From Folioceros fuciformis (taxonomy: Eukaryota > Anthocerotophyta > Anthocerotopsida > Anthocerotales), in assembly GCA_049999805.1 (NCBI GenBank), contig JBNGIO010005439.1, forward strand, positions 38,934 to 102,933: 64,000 nucleotides of DNA, in the 5' to 3' direction. The translations under genes and the position numbers were made by a program. Under the pieces are notes generated by a model. The model saw nothing but the letters and a program-made list of their open reading frames with translations, had not been told where the DNA came from and searched no databases. Shown here piece by piece: positions 20,535 through 32,144 of the stretch (positions are counted from its first letter, which is position 1; the number at the start of each line of letters is the position of its first letter).

Positions 20535-23500
20535 CTAAGCACAAAAGTAGGTAGCTGGAAACCCGATTGCCAAAGGTGAAATCAAACCAGGTGATGGCGG
20601 CTGCAATTGGATGCTCGTAGGCGGGTCCGAATCCTCAAGAGAAGTTCCTAATCTTGCTGACCGCCTGGTTCCTGTGAAACATCAAAATGCGCAAGCCTCG
20701 CGTGTGAAAGACGTTCATCGTTCCTAATTGATAACGATTTTCCACAAACAGATTTTGATTGTTTGATTGGAAACGTACCAGGGGTAGTGGATGCAGCCAC
20801 GACTTTAGTACGACCAATCTCGCCTGAAGCAGCTTCCCTCAACCTCGCTGACCTTCTAACTGACCCTGCAGACGGCACCTCTAGTATAAGGTCCTCTGGC
20901 AATACACGGGTGGAGATATGACTTTCAGCGGTAAGATTTCTCACGTCAAGACAAGTTACCTGGAGTTCCCGAAGACATTATGCCAATACTTCCGCTCACA
21001 CCAGTTGCATCTTCCGGTAGAGTAGTACCTTTCTTATCCTGCATGATAGGGGGCAGAGAATCACATGGCATGTTGCATGCAAGGAATACAGGACCATGCT
21101 GTTACAACATGAAATGAGCTGCTGAGTGATTAAGGAAGAAGCATACCTTGCTGGAGGATCTGCGAAGTCTCCGGCCATATTTGTTGCTGCTCTCAGTCAG
21201 TCCTAGTCCGCTTTGTGAGCAAGTATCTTGTTCGGCACCCTCATCATCGATTTGCGTATCAGCCATCTCAGGAGCCACTGGCTGCAATGTCTCCGGCACG
21301 TGTTGGCCAGTTGGCGTAAATTCATGTGAAGACATAATCCTCTCTGTACCAAAGCTTGAAACCATCGGTTCCATCTGTATGCTGTAGCCAATCTCGATCG
21401 ATGTCTGGTGTGCTACATGAACGATGCTTGACACCTGAGTGGGTAGCACAGTCATTTCAGAGTCTGCAGCTGATGCCCCTCCCTGCGTCACGCTGTGGAT
21501 TAACGAGGACTTCACGGCCTCAAACGTTTCGTGGTTCTCAGATTCTACTGAAGTTTGTTTGTCAGCCTCAAGTGAGGTTGAATCGGTCTCCAGTTCCCGA
21601 GCTACCTTGTATGGTGTTCCCTTGCTTTTCCTCCGTCTACCCGCATTCCTGGTCTGAAGCAAACTGGGAGTACTCTTGGCAGCACTTCGTACTGATACAG
21701 GGACACGGACTTGGCCGCCCCGTGGAGAAGGAGTTCGCAAAATTACGGGAACATCGTTGAAATGAACTCCTTTCTTGATCTTACTATCCTTGGGTGCTGT
21801 TGCTTTCCCAACATACAAGTGCAGGGGTGAATCTGGGTTTGGCAATTCCAGACCATTCTCAGCATACCGCTTTTCCCTCGATTGGGCCCCATTCTTCCGC
21901 TCAGGATTGACCTGAACTGGGTCATCTGTTGATTTTCTCTCCCCTGATCCTCTCACCTCTGGCCAAATAGTAGACTCCCGAAGACCCAGTTGCGAATGGG
22001 ATGGAACAAGTTGTCTTTGGGCAGTGATTAATGATGGATTTGCAGAATCGTCATGCTCAACTCTTGCCTCCGAATTATCGCGAACCGTCACAAATGCTTG
22101 CCTGTACAACACATGACCTTGATTACAAGGTTTATCTTCAGCCACGGACCCCTCCTGTGTATTGACGGAGCACCTTATTTCTGCCTTGAGGTCGCCATCA
22201 TTCCCGAAGGACGCAGTTGATAGCATGGAGCTCACGGATTGCACTCCTACAGCTAGATGCTCTTTCCTTAGTCCCATATCACAAGCCAACAGGGCACTTT
22301 CCCGCGCCACGTCAGTAGACTGAGAGTCACCCAAGTCAGGTTCTGTTGCATCTTCGTTCGTTTCAAGTTTACTATCCCCCTCTGTGCTGTCATCTTGTAC
22401 GACGCTCGTTTGAAGCTGACCTACGGATGAGTCTCTCTGATCGAGACATCTGCCTTTCCTTGAGACCTGTGAACAACTGGAGATCTTCCTAGTTGTGCTG
22501 CCATGGGTGTCAGTCTCTTCAGATATCTCATGCGATGGTTCATTTTCCCTCTTTTCGAGGTCAGCACAGATGTCGGAGGAGGCTATGGGCGAACAAGTAT
22601 CCTCTATTTGTGTCTCACCAGCTTTAGCTTCAACCATGCTATCCGATCGGAACTCCTGGGTACTCGCCACGGGTTCAGCATTTTCAGACTCTGCAGGATG
22701 AGGGCTGGACGAGAGCTCAGGTCGAGCAGATGACTTAGTATGCCCACCTGCTGAGATCGTTGACCCATTTGAAATAGTGCTTCCCAAGCTTTCATACAGA
22801 GAAATTGTCTCCCTATGGTTGCCAGATGTCTGGGGGTGCTTTTCTGTATATAATCTCAGGGCTCCAGAGAGTTCCGAGAATGGCTGCATCGGACATCAAC
22901 TTCGTCAGACCTTTTGAGCATAGCCTACTCTTTATGAGAAGGGATGACTTTGCAACTGCTCTTGAGACACAATGGACCGCCAGATATCAGTATGTTAAAA
23001 CCACGACAGCAATGGCATTTCAAACGGGAAACATTACCTTTGCAGCACAATCAACTGCAAGACGAAAGAAGACCATGGCAGTCTCGTGCTTGCTCTCCAC
23101 TTCTGCTATCTTGATTTGCGTGAGCCAATAAGATGCTGTTTCCAGAATGGAGAGTCCTGCTGCACACCTTCCTTCAGCAACTTTCTGAGGACCCTTCTTT
23201 AAGTTTTTGCACTGAGTAGAGGATATCTTGGAAGCAGCCGTATGGCCAACTTGACCTCTTACTGCCGTCTTAAGTGGAGCTGGCGTTGACACACGTTCTG
23301 AGTTCCGTATGGAGGTGCCATGACTATCTGGCTTTGAAGGAGTTCTGAAATTCATAGATATGGAATTCCCACGACTTGCCGGTTCTCGAGCAACCTGTTG
23401 GGGTTTAAAACCTTTGTTGTCAATATTGACGCTTGGACCCTGGCCAGCAATATCAGGAGTCACACACGTTGAAACGTCCTGTTTCTGTCTCGACACCTTT

Positions 23501-23580
23501 GACAGTGACTCCACATTGCCAAACTTGGAGGAGACCACACGAGATCCGCTAGCTCTGCCATGGAAAACAGTAGACACCAC
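20535..23580 (-). CDS. Uncharacterised plant protein, gar2-like, Ser-rich
   Basis: Exons joining in frame on the minus strand: 23038 to about 23580 (5' end uncertain), 21147-22883, 20960-21038, 20779-20865 and 20535-20671. The only clearly conserved part spans the first junction: ILETASYWLTQIKIAEVESKHETAMVFFRLAVDCAAK joined to PFSELSGALRLYTEKHP. This resembles plant proteins annotated gar2-like, with a helical block ASYWLxQIKLAEsxxKHxVxxxFFxLAL followed by LRxxLxxYxxxH. The 579-codon central exon is Ser/Glu-rich and probably disordered. Two tiny terminal exons each encode RRSARL. No ATG was found at the left end of exon 1: a preceding exon is needed, perhaps spliced to an acceptor near 23,562. 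A candidate is MASRP at about 24,224. Function is unknown; basic patches suggest a nuclear protein. Confidence 0.65.
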
Positions 23581-24560
23581 AATTGTACCACGCGCACGTC
23601 AGCTTTGGCATGAACCTGAGACGTTGAAGCTCCCACCGTCAAGCGAACCATCAAAAATATAACACCAAGCACCAGTGAGCTAGACACCTTTTCGGGATAG
23701 ACGGTGTGACAGGCCTTGCACCATTCCATTCCTTCAAAGGCGTCATTCCTCTCCGTTGCCTGGCTCCAGCTGGCGTCTGCCTCTCAGAGACCTGGCCCAC
23801 TAGCGAGGTCGAAGACAAAATCCAAAGCAAACCATCAACACCAAAGTTGAACCAAGGCCTCCTCCCAGAAGAAGTTCGGCAATGCGGTCAACCAGCAGTC
23901 ATCCATGTGTGACGCCAAAACCGTTTACAAAGCAGAAATACAGACAACGTGAGCAAAGAGGATGAAAGCGCAAGCATGAAGAATGAACACTCCAGCAATT
24001 ACAACAATGTAAAGAGCATACAGAGATTCCGAAAACGTTATCAGTTTTCCAGCCCGTAGCCGGCAGATCGCTACTCAGTCCACAAGCAAGCAGATGCATC
24101 TTACGCGATCCCTCTCTCCGCTGGTTTCAGCTGCCAGGAGGTTGCGAGTTTCTTCGGAAGCCATCCGAAACCCCACTATAGATTGGAAAAGCGGAGGGAA
24201 TAGAATCGCACCTGGGCGGGACGCCATGCTTGGCATACTCAGCTGCAGCGAATGTTGGCGCAGGGGGCGTCCGCATTAACTGATCGAGAGGCTCAAGATG
24301 CAGATGCAGCGGGCGTCACATTGGCGGTCCACGCCAACCTCTTCTCCGTGGGAGCAAACAACGGGGGAGGAAGGTGGCGCGGGATCAGCCAGTGAAGTGA
24401 GATCGTGCATTCCGCTCCTGGCGCCAATTTTTTTTTGAAAACACAGGCCAGTTTCGCCCTTATCGCCAGGTTTTAGCCATTTCAGTCGTGTCCGTTCGCG
24501 TTTCAAAGTCTTCGAGCCGGCCACGCCTGTTATCTCGTTTTCCCGCGTTACGAGTCGTCG
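23581..24560. promoter_or_regulatory. Divergent promoter region
   Basis: Lies between the 5' part of the gar2-like gene (-) and the SANT-like gene (+). It must hold the missing first exon of the gar2-like gene and both promoters. No repeat or other gene seen. Confidence 0.45.
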
Positions 24561-25889
24561 ATGGTTTGTGGTTTGTGGAAGATGGAGGCGCCGCAGCAAG
24601 GCTGCAGCGCCTTTTTCCAAGACATTTGCTTCACGCCGGAGGGTGTAATTGACGCGTACATGTCTGGCTCTCGTGCAGGGATCGCGCCATTTCGCCCGAG
24701 CTCAATTTGTTATTGGCGTATGATTCCGGTCCCTCAAGATCCGAGCGCGTTCCTTGTGTCAGGCGATGTCTGTGAGGAGAATCCTACAGTCCAAGATCCG
24801 GACGACTATGAGCCAGCAAGCTCTGTGATATCTATCTCAACATCGCACGTAACTGATTGTGTCCCTGGTATCAACAATCGGGTGTTGCAGGAACCAGGGC
24901 CCACGTATGCACAATTTGCACATGATCTTGACACATCTGGTCATGAGCTTCACCAGCGAATTGCTGCATACAGTTTTCAGTACTGGAGACTGAGAAGGCT
25001 GTCACAGAACACACTCATCGGAACATCTGAGCAGAGCACTGTAGAGAACACACCGCGTTCTGTACATAATGTCGGCTATACCTTAGAGCTCAGTCCCAAG
25101 CGGGTGCCCGAGATCAATCCGAGGTCTGGCGGCAGTGGTGGAGATGATATTGCCTGCGAGCTGGATGGCGGTGAAACGCAGCCATTTGCCTCGAAGAATG
25201 TTCTTGTAAGTCCTTCGTATGCCATTCCCGATGAGTCTGCTATCCGATTTGGAGCTGCAAGTAAACATTGCTCAAATACTGCCAGACTTGGGAGTGTCAC
25301 AGTCATTGCTGCGAAGTCACCAAAGTCGGAGCAGGACACTGGCTCAACGGCAACTTCAGAGGGAGCATTCAGACCCCCCCAAATTCCTTCAAGGAACCGA
25401 CGAGATACCGTAGTTGAGCCTGATTCTGACACCAGTGGTGATGTGTGCTCATCCAAGGCCTTGCAGGCTTCTGCCAATCTTGATGAGCTGCAGGCCCCTA
25501 TCCCTGCGATCGAGTCGCAACCCTCGGAAGACTTGTCCGCCACGATTGATATTAAAACGTATAAGCGCAAGCCGAGACAGGATTTCACTGCCAAAGAAAC
25601 CCTCTGCCTTGCTGAAGCTGTGAAGAAAGTGATTAATGTGTGGCCCAGACGAGAGAAACCTACCATTGCTTTCTGGAAAGCAGTCTTCGAGGCGACCCGT
25701 TTCCATGAAGCTAAAGGGCCTGCAAAACTTAGAACGAAGTGGTGGTATGAGCTACAGAAGAATAACAAGCGGCGGCATGGCAGTTCTGCCTGTTACTCTG
25801 TCGCAGGTGACAGAACTTTGAGCAAGGGCTGGCGGGGCAAGTATCGAGCACTAATACATGACCTTCAGACACACATTCACGAGCGATGA
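24561..25889 (+). CDS. Myb/SANT-like domain protein, uncharacterised
   Basis: Single exon of 442 codons. A second ATG at residue 8 (MEAPQQG) has better context and may be used. The N-terminal 340 residues are Ser/Pro/acidic and largely featureless, apart from FAHDLDTSGHELHQRIAAYSFQYWRLRRL around residue 120. Residues about 345-410 (RQDFTAKETLCLAEAVKKVINVWPRREKPTIAFWKAVFEATRFHEAKGPAKLRTKWWYELQ in pieces) form a three-helix Myb/SANT-like module with spaced aromatic residues and a basic recognition helix. A role in DNA or chromatin binding is inferred from this domain only. I do not recognise a named family. Confidence 0.68.
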   Translation: MVCGLWKMEAPQQGCSAFFQDICFTPEGVIDAYMSGSRAGIAPFRPSSICYWRMIPVPQDPSAFLVSGDVCEENPTVQDPDDYEPASSVISISTSHVTDCVPGINNRVLQEPGPTYAQFAHDLDTSGHELHQRIAAYSFQYWRLRRLSQNTLIGTSEQSTVENTPRSVHNVGYTLELSPKRVPEINPRSGGSGGDDIACELDGGETQPFASKNVLVSPSYAIPDESAIRFGAASKHCSNTARLGSVTVIAAKSPKSEQDTGSTATSEGAFRPPQIPSRNRRDTVVEPDSDTSGDVCSSKALQASANLDELQAPIPAIESQPSEDLSATIDIKTYKRKPRQDFTAKETLCLAEAVKKVINVWPRREKPTIAFWKAVFEATRFHEAKGPAKLRTKWWYELQKNNKRRHGSSACYSVAGDRTLSKGWRGKYRALIHDLQTHIHER

Positions 25890-26704
25890 CCCTGCAATTC
25901 GTGCTGCGATGTGGAAGCTGATGTTCATCGTCAAATAGAGCTTACTGCCGGTATCGGATCGGTCACCTCCGTCCTTTTCATGATTATGTGATGATATGAC
26001 ATGGCTTAAAAAAAGGCCATCACGGAACGGATGTTGCACCCACATTTTCGAGCTTCAGCCATTCGAGAATTCGAAGCTCACAAACGGTGTGATTCGGATT
26101 TGTCCAGATGAATGCTTTCACCGCGAAATTTGTGTTCGCGTTCCCTTGCTTGAGTTGAGTGCCTTGCCCGAGGCGTTACTTGTGCCACCTCAAGTCTCAC
26201 TCATTTGATTGCTTTTCAGTCGTGGGAATATCCGACTGCTTCAACTTTCTTTCTAAGTTACGTCTAGAGGTGAAGTGTTCAAATGTGTACCGCAACTCGA
26301 CTTCTTTGCCTTGTCGAAGTTAGTTCAGCGGCTGAGTAAATCTTATCCCTGTAGCAACCAACTGTTTTGGCCCTGTACTTTAATTGAAACATGAAAGAAA
26401 ACAACAATTCGATCTGTCCACGGCTCTTTGAGCTCTATTTTGCGAAGACCGGCAGAGTCAGTGGTTTGCACTGCACAGCTTCTAAACTCGCATAATATCC
26501 TCGTTCCAGCACCAGGACACGGGCACGCCGTGTTCCCAGAGTGAAAAAGTGTCGTCGAATTGGCATGATCTAACGCACAATGCTATTCCCCGCAGTCAGC
26601 ACACGGGAGAGGACAAGCAGGCAGGGTCCTGGGAAGGACAGCGCCGCCCTGAGAGAGCGGAGTACGGCGTATGTACGTACATTCACGATGCCGGAGAAAA
26701 CGGT
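25890..26704. other. Intergenic, convergent 3' ends
   Basis: Contains the 3' UTRs of the SANT-like gene (+) and the DnaJ-like gene (-). No other gene or repeat seen. Confidence 0.45.
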
Positions 26705-27474
26705 CTAGTGAAATTGGAGGTCAGGGACGCCGCCCTCAAATCCCATCCACTCTTCCCACTCGCTCCAGGACTCGTCTCCCACTCCCATCATCCCCTCCCA
26801 GCAGAAATCTGCTAAATCCTCGGTAGCATCCTCCTGTTCCAATTGCCTGACAATTTGCTGCACGCGGCAAACTCAGAGAAAATTAATGCCTGAACAAAGC
26901 ATCTCTCTCACTCAGCGCCGCTACCCGCCCGAAACTGACTGAAACGCGGTGTCGCGTGCACACCTCATAAGCCGCTCGCACTTGCTTAAACTTCATCTCG
27001 CAGTGATCTCCTTTGCAGACATCGGGATGGAACTGCAGACGCCAATTGCTCCGTCAGAGAGAGTGCGGACAAGGCAGAGGCAGGCCACAAACAGACCACT
27101 TCCCTAGCACCACTGCTCGGCGCCTCAAACAAAGCGAATTCCACAGCGGTGCAGGCCACCTGCAGAGCGAGCCTCCGGTATGCCGTCTTGACGTCGCTCT
27201 TGGACGCGTGGTGCGACAATCCGAGCACCTCGTAGTCGTCCATGGGGGAGGAATCGGAGGTAGGGCTGCCAGCCTGAGCCCGGACCGACATTCTCCGGGC
27301 CCTGCACTTGATGCTATCGGCACTGGAAACACCGCAGCCTTGCGAGTTCACGGTCCCGCTCCCTCCGTTCGTCGACACCGACTGCACCCAGGGTGAGCCT
27401 GCAGCTGCTGCCTGCGCCATAGGTCTGTGTCCGACTTCACTCGCCGCGCCAGAAATCACCAACTGGCACCGCAT
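26705..27474 (-). CDS. Plastid DnaJ-like protein (DNAJ8-type)
   Basis: Three exons (27160-27474, 26964-27032, 26705-26857) join to 178 residues. The start is the ATG at 27474. The first 60 or so residues are Ala/Ser/Arg-rich with hardly any acidic residues, as in a chloroplast transit peptide. The J domain follows: DDYEVLGLSHHASKSDVKTAYRRLALQ, then FHPDVCKGDHCEMKFKQVRAAYE with the HPD motif. The C-terminus ends in EDESWSEWEEWMGFEGG-like sequence (GDESWSEWEEWMGFEG), typical of the short plastid J8 proteins. These stimulate Hsp70 ATPase and have been linked to photosystem assembly or carbon fixation; the exact client here is unknown. Confidence 0.88.
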
Positions 27475-28103
27475 CACATATATATTTCTCCCCCCGCCCC
27501 GTTAAAAGGTAGGTAGTAAGGTACATCCTGTGTGTATGTACACGCATGCCATGCCTCCTGGACCCCCGGCCAACAGCGCGACGAAGCCGAGAAGAGACCC
27601 GAAACGAAACGAGGAGGCGTGTGATGTGCAGACGCGCCACATGCGTATGCCTATGCATATATTTAGCGTGAAGCGCGACGGAATGACGGAGACAGGGAGA
27701 TGCCCGAATGGGATTGGGGACCAGCCACGGCCACGTCATGGCGGGCCCTACCGAAGATTTCGCCTTCATTTGTGCCCACCCGAGGCGCGGCGTAACACGG
27801 CACTCATCACTACACAACATGTATCCGGTTCACGACGCCCCCGGGCCTCGGCACGGCACAGTCCCACGGCCCCGTCCTCGTTAAGTAACGCGGTAGGACC
27901 CACACTTTTGGACGTGGTACCGTGCCATTGGGAAGACTATTCTGCGGAGCAGATTTTCCCGCAGGCAATCGAGCAGGAGTTTGGGTTGGGCGAGAGACTG
28001 AAACTGTTCTCATGGGATTCTGGATTGCATTCTGGCCTATCTCTATTTTCAATTGCACTTGGACTGCCCTCTCCCGTCGGCCCAGGAGTCTGTACTGTCT
28101 GCT
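27475..28103. promoter_or_regulatory. DnaJ-like promoter and PPR-1 3' region
   Basis: GC-rich intergenic DNA. A short TATATATTT-like run lies just upstream of the DnaJ-like ATG (27,478-27,488). Overlapping open frames show no domain. Confidence 0.4.
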
Positions 28104-31100
28104 TCAGCACATCCCAGCCCTGCCATGCCACACCCTGCTCTGCTTGACCCTCATCCCCAACGGAAACCTATGCACCACTCCGTCCATGTCTGTCCACCAG
28201 CTCTCACCAGGCTGCTTCCATGCCCTCAACCTTTTCCTCTTGGCCTGCACCTTCTGTGCCTGCTCCCACATCTGGGCTCCTGTGTAGATGTTGGACATCA
28301 GGACGTAAGCAGCAGCATCTTTCTGGTCCAGCTTCACCGCCTCCTTGAACGCATGCTGCCCCACCTCCACGTTGCTCCACTTCTGACACGCACCCAACAG
28401 GGTGTGCCAAACTGCACCATTAGGCAGTACAGGCATGGTTCTTACCAGGGCTAAGGCCTCGTTGAGGTGGCCTGCTCGACCCAGCGCATCCACCATGCAC
28501 GTGTAGTGGGCCTGCGACGGCCTGACCCCGTAGTCTCTGCTCATGGCCTGGAAGAACTCCTGCGTCTTCTCCACCAGACCCGCATGGCAGCACGCTGTTA
28601 GTACGCTGAGCGATGTGATGCCGTCCGGCCATACCCCGTCGTCTCGCATCCTCTGCACCAGGTCGAACACCGCTTCGCTGTCTCCCTGGCACGCGTAGCC
28701 TGCAATTAGGGCACTCCACGAGACGACGTTTCTTTCAGGTAACGCGTCGAACACCTGCTGTGCATCACCCATGCTTCCGGACTTGCCGTACATGTGAATC
28801 AAACTGCTGGCTACGAGGCCGTCGGATTGAAGCCCTTGCTCTAAGATGTGCGCGTGAAGTTGCCTCCCCAGATACAGTGCTGCAGTCGATGCGCATGCCT
28901 GCAGCAGGCATACCAAGGTCACCTTGTTCGGTGCTGAGAGGCCTTCTTCTTGCATAGCACGGTAGAGGTGAAGTGCTTCCTGGCCCATGCCCTGCTGGGA
29001 ATACCCTGCCAGCATGGAAGTCCACATCACCACATCCTTGCGGCTAAGCCCCTCAAACACTGTCTCGGCGGCTTCCAAGCTGCCACACTTTGCATACATG
29101 TTTACCAAACTGCTGGCTACAAACACATCAGCTTGCTGTCCTCTTTCTGCGATCTGTGCGTGAAGCTGCTTCCCCATTCCCAGTGCGGGGCTGCCCACGA
29201 TTGCACATGCCTGCAGGAGGCAGATGAATGTCACGGGATCGCCTGCTTCGTCCATCCTGCCGTACAGACGTAGAGCCTCCTGCCCCATACCCAGTTGCAA
29301 ATATCCTGCTATTAGTGCGTTCCATGTCACCACGTCCTTTTCGCCCAAACCGCAAAACAATCTCTCTGCTTCTTCCAAGCACCCACACTTCACGTACATG
29401 TTCACCAAACTGCTTGCGAGAAATACGTCAACCTGGTCCCCTCGTTCTGCAATAAGCTTGTGAAACTCCTTGCCCATCTCCAAAGCCGGAGCACCGACAC
29501 TCGCACATGCCTGTAGGAGGCAGACATAGGTCACGGAGTCAGGCACACAGACCCCTTCATCTTGCATAGCACTGTATAGACGAAGGGCTTGGTGCCCCAT
29601 GCCCTGCTGGGAATATCCTGCTATCATGGCATTCCACACCACCACGTTTTTTTCACCCACTCCATCAAACACGTTCTGTGCGTCTTCCAAGCTGCCACAC
29701 TTTGCATACATATTTACCAAACTGCTGGCTACGAACACACCTGCTTCAAGTCCTTGATCTCGAATCTGCATGTGAAGCTGCTTCCCCTTCTCTAGCGCCC
29801 GGCTGCCCTCACTTGCACATGCCTGCAGTAGGCACACAAATGTCACACGATTGCGTACAGCGATGCCTTCTTCTTGCATCGCACTGTACAGGTGAAGGGC
29901 TTCCTGACCCATGCCCCGTTGGGAATACCCTGATATTATCGCAGTCCACATCACCTCATTCTTTTTACGACATCCATGAAAAACTCTCTGAGAGTCTTCC
30001 AAGCTGCCACACTTTGCGTACATGTTCACAAGACTGCTAGCTACAAACACATCGGCATCGTGTCCTAGTTCTCTAATTTGCATATGAAGCTGCTTCCCCT
30101 TCTCCAAGGCTGGAGTGCCCACACTTGCACATGCCTGCAGGATGCACACAAATGTCACCGAATTCGGTACCACCAAACCCTCTTCCTGCATAGCAATGTA
30201 AAGTTGAAGGGCTTCAACGCCCATGCCCTGCCGCGAATATCCTGCTATCATGGCAGTCCAAGTCACCTCATCTTTTTTACTGAGTCCCTCAAACACTCTC
30301 TGTGCATCAGCCAAGCTCCCACACTTTCCATACATATTCACCAAACTGTTGGCTACAAATACATCAACATGAAATCCTCGTTCCTGTATGTCAGTATGAA
30401 GACGCTTGCCCTTCTCCAATGCAGGGTTGCCCACGCTTGCACACCCCTGCAGGAGGGATGCAAATGTCACAACATTTGGTACAGCAATGCCTTCTTCAAG
30501 CATAGCGCTGTAGAGCTCAAGAGCCTCCTGCCCCATTCCCTGCTGTGAATATCCTGCTATCATGCAGTTCCACGTGACCACGTCTTTTCGGGCGAGACCG
30601 TCAAAAACTCTTTGTGCATCTTCCAGACTGCCACACTTTGCATACATGTTGACCAAGCTGTTGGTTACAAGGACATCAGCTTCGAATCCATGTGCTCTAA
30701 TCTGGGCATGAATCTGCTTCCCGTCACACAATGCTAGTCTGCTGACACCTGCACATGCCTGCAAGAGGGATACAAATGTCACGGCATCAGGTGCAGGCGT
30801 GCCTTCTTCTTGCATAGCACGGTACAGACGGAGGGCTTCCTGTCCCATGGCCTGTTGGGAATAGCCTGCTATCATCGAGTTCCATGTCACCACGTTTTTC
30901 TTTACAAGCCCATCAAACACCTTGCGTGCATCTTGCAAGCTGCCACATTTTGCGTACATGCTCACCAAGCTGTTGGCTACAAACAGATCAGCTTGGTATC
31001 CTTGTTCTCTAATTAGCCCATGGAAATGCTTCCCCTTCTCCAATGCTGGGGCACCCACCCTCGCACATGCCTGCAAGAGGCACACAAATGTCACGGAATT

Positions 31101-32144
31101 GGGTACAGTCATGCCTTCAGCTTCCATAGCACTGTAGAGGAGAAGAGCCTCCTGCCCCAGCCCCTGCCTGCAATATCCTGCTATCATAGCAGTCCAGGTC
31201 ACCACATTTTTGTGACGCAGTCCAGCAAACACATTCCTAGCGTCTTCCAAGCTACCGCACTTAATATACATGGTCACCAAGGAATTACAGAGCAACATAT
31301 CAGGAACAACACCACTGGCCAACGCATCAGCATGCACCTGCTGCCCTGTTTCCAGGTCTGCCTCCCGTCCACAAGCCTGAAGGGCAGCCATGAAGACATG
31401 GCCATCCGGCTTCACACTCGACCTCCGCATTAGATGGTATAGTTCTATGGCCCTCCTGTCGTGTCCGTATTTAACGTGGGCGGAAATTATGGCAGACCAG
31501 GCGAAGGCATCTGGTTTTGCAACTTCTTCAAACACATCCATCGAGTCTTGCAACCTGCCATGAGAAGCATACATTCGCAGGATGTGGAAGCCCAGGAAAG
31601 TGTCTGACTGGTACCCGCTTACAACCGCGACGGAGTGGACGCGGCGACCCAGAACAAGATCCTTCTTGGCTACACATCGACTCAGCACCCTGTAAACCAG
31701 AGATTTGGGAATGCAGCAGTCTGTCTGCACCAGAAGCTCCAATGCCTCCACAGCCTCAGCGAGATGCCCTTCACGACATAGCTTGCTCACTGTTAGAGCC
31801 ATCACGCCGCTGTCATGATCTGCAGGTCTTCCAGGGCCAGGACCTTGCGGCAAGCTTCTGCCGAGCGCAGCGAGCTGCACATCCATCCAACCTGCCTTGT
31901 AGACATTGTTCAACCTGACGACCTCTCGGGACTGCTTGGTCCGGTCGCCAGACCCATGGTCCTGGAAATACTGTCGCCACAAATTCTCCAGCCCAAGACC
32001 CTCTCTGGAACATCTGCCTCCACCCAGACATCCTCCAGGACGGCCGGGCTGTCTCACGAGGAACCCGTACCAACCCAACTGTTCGGGCGTCAACGGTGAA
32101 GTCAGGCGACTGTGACATCTTCTTAAAGTACCCACAAACTGCAT
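28104..32144 (-). CDS. Giant PLS-class PPR protein 1 (E-type)
   Basis: A 1,346-residue intronless PPR protein. The N-terminus MQFVGTLRRCHSRLTSPL is Arg/Ser-rich and looks like an organelle-targeting peptide. From about residue 115 it consists of P (36), L (37) and S (31 residue) motifs in repeating 104-residue modules, with 10 S motifs ending MYAKCGSLEDAQRVF-like. The tail has E1 and E2 motifs (AVWHTLLGACQKWSNVEVG, VLMSNIYTGAQMWEQ) and stops soon after SWWTDMDGVVHRF, with no DYW domain. Reading residues 5 and last of P and S motifs with the published PPR code gives, per P and S motif after the first: G-C, A-C, U-U, C-U, A-A, A-A, U-G, ?-G, A-A, G. One P motif (MDEAGDPVTF) is shortened by a few residues. 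Role: organelle RNA editing or processing (inferred). Confidence 0.92.
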   Translation of the reverse strand: MQFVGTLRRCHSRLTSPLTPEQLGWYGFLVRQPGRPGGCLGGGRCSREGLGLENLWRQYFQDHGSGDRTKQSREVVRLNNVYKAGWMDVQLAALGRSLPQGPGPGRPADHDSGVMALTVSKLCREGHLAEAVEALELLVQTDCCIPKSLVYRVLSRCVAKKDLVLGRRVHSVAVVSGYQSDTFLGFHILRMYASHGRLQDSMDVFEEVAKPDAFAWSAIISAHVKYGHDRRAIELYHLMRRSSVKPDGHVFMAALQACGREADLETGQQVHADALASGVVPDMLLCNSLVTMYIKCGSLEDARNVFAGLRHKNVVTWTAMIAGYCRQGLGQEALLLYSAMEAEGMTVPNSVTFVCLLQACARVGAPALEKGKHFHGLIREQGYQADLFVANSLVSMYAKCGSLQDARKVFDGLVKKNVVTWNSMIAGYSQQAMGQEALRLYRAMQEEGTPAPDAVTFVSLLQACAGVSRLALCDGKQIHAQIRAHGFEADVLVTNSLVNMYAKCGSLEDAQRVFDGLARKDVVTWNCMIAGYSQQGMGQEALELYSAMLEEGIAVPNVVTFASLLQGCASVGNPALEKGKRLHTDIQERGFHVDVFVANSLVNMYGKCGSLADAQRVFEGLSKKDEVTWTAMIAGYSRQGMGVEALQLYIAMQEEGLVVPNSVTFVCILQACASVGTPALEKGKQLHMQIRELGHDADVFVASSLVNMYAKCGSLEDSQRVFHGCRKKNEVMWTAIISGYSQRGMGQEALHLYSAMQEEGIAVRNRVTFVCLLQACASEGSRALEKGKQLHMQIRDQGLEAGVFVASSLVNMYAKCGSLEDAQNVFDGVGEKNVVVWNAMIAGYSQQGMGHQALRLYSAMQDEGVCVPDSVTYVCLLQACASVGAPALEMGKEFHKLIAERGDQVDVFLASSLVNMYVKCGCLEEAERLFCGLGEKDVVTWNALIAGYLQLGMGQEALRLYGRMDEAGDPVTFICLLQACAIVGSPALGMGKQLHAQIAERGQQADVFVASSLVNMYAKCGSLEAAETVFEGLSRKDVVMWTSMLAGYSQQGMGQEALHLYRAMQEEGLSAPNKVTLVCLLQACASTAALYLGRQLHAHILEQGLQSDGLVASSLIHMYGKSGSMGDAQQVFDALPERNVVSWSALIAGYACQGDSEAVFDLVQRMRDDGVWPDGITSLSVLTACCHAGLVEKTQEFFQAMSRDYGVRPSQAHYTCMVDALGRAGHLNEALALVRTMPVLPNGAVWHTLLGACQKWSNVEVGQHAFKEAVKLDQKDAAAYVLMSNIYTGAQMWEQAQKVQAKRKRLRAWKQPGESWWTDMDGVVHRFPLGMRVKQSRVWHGRAGMC

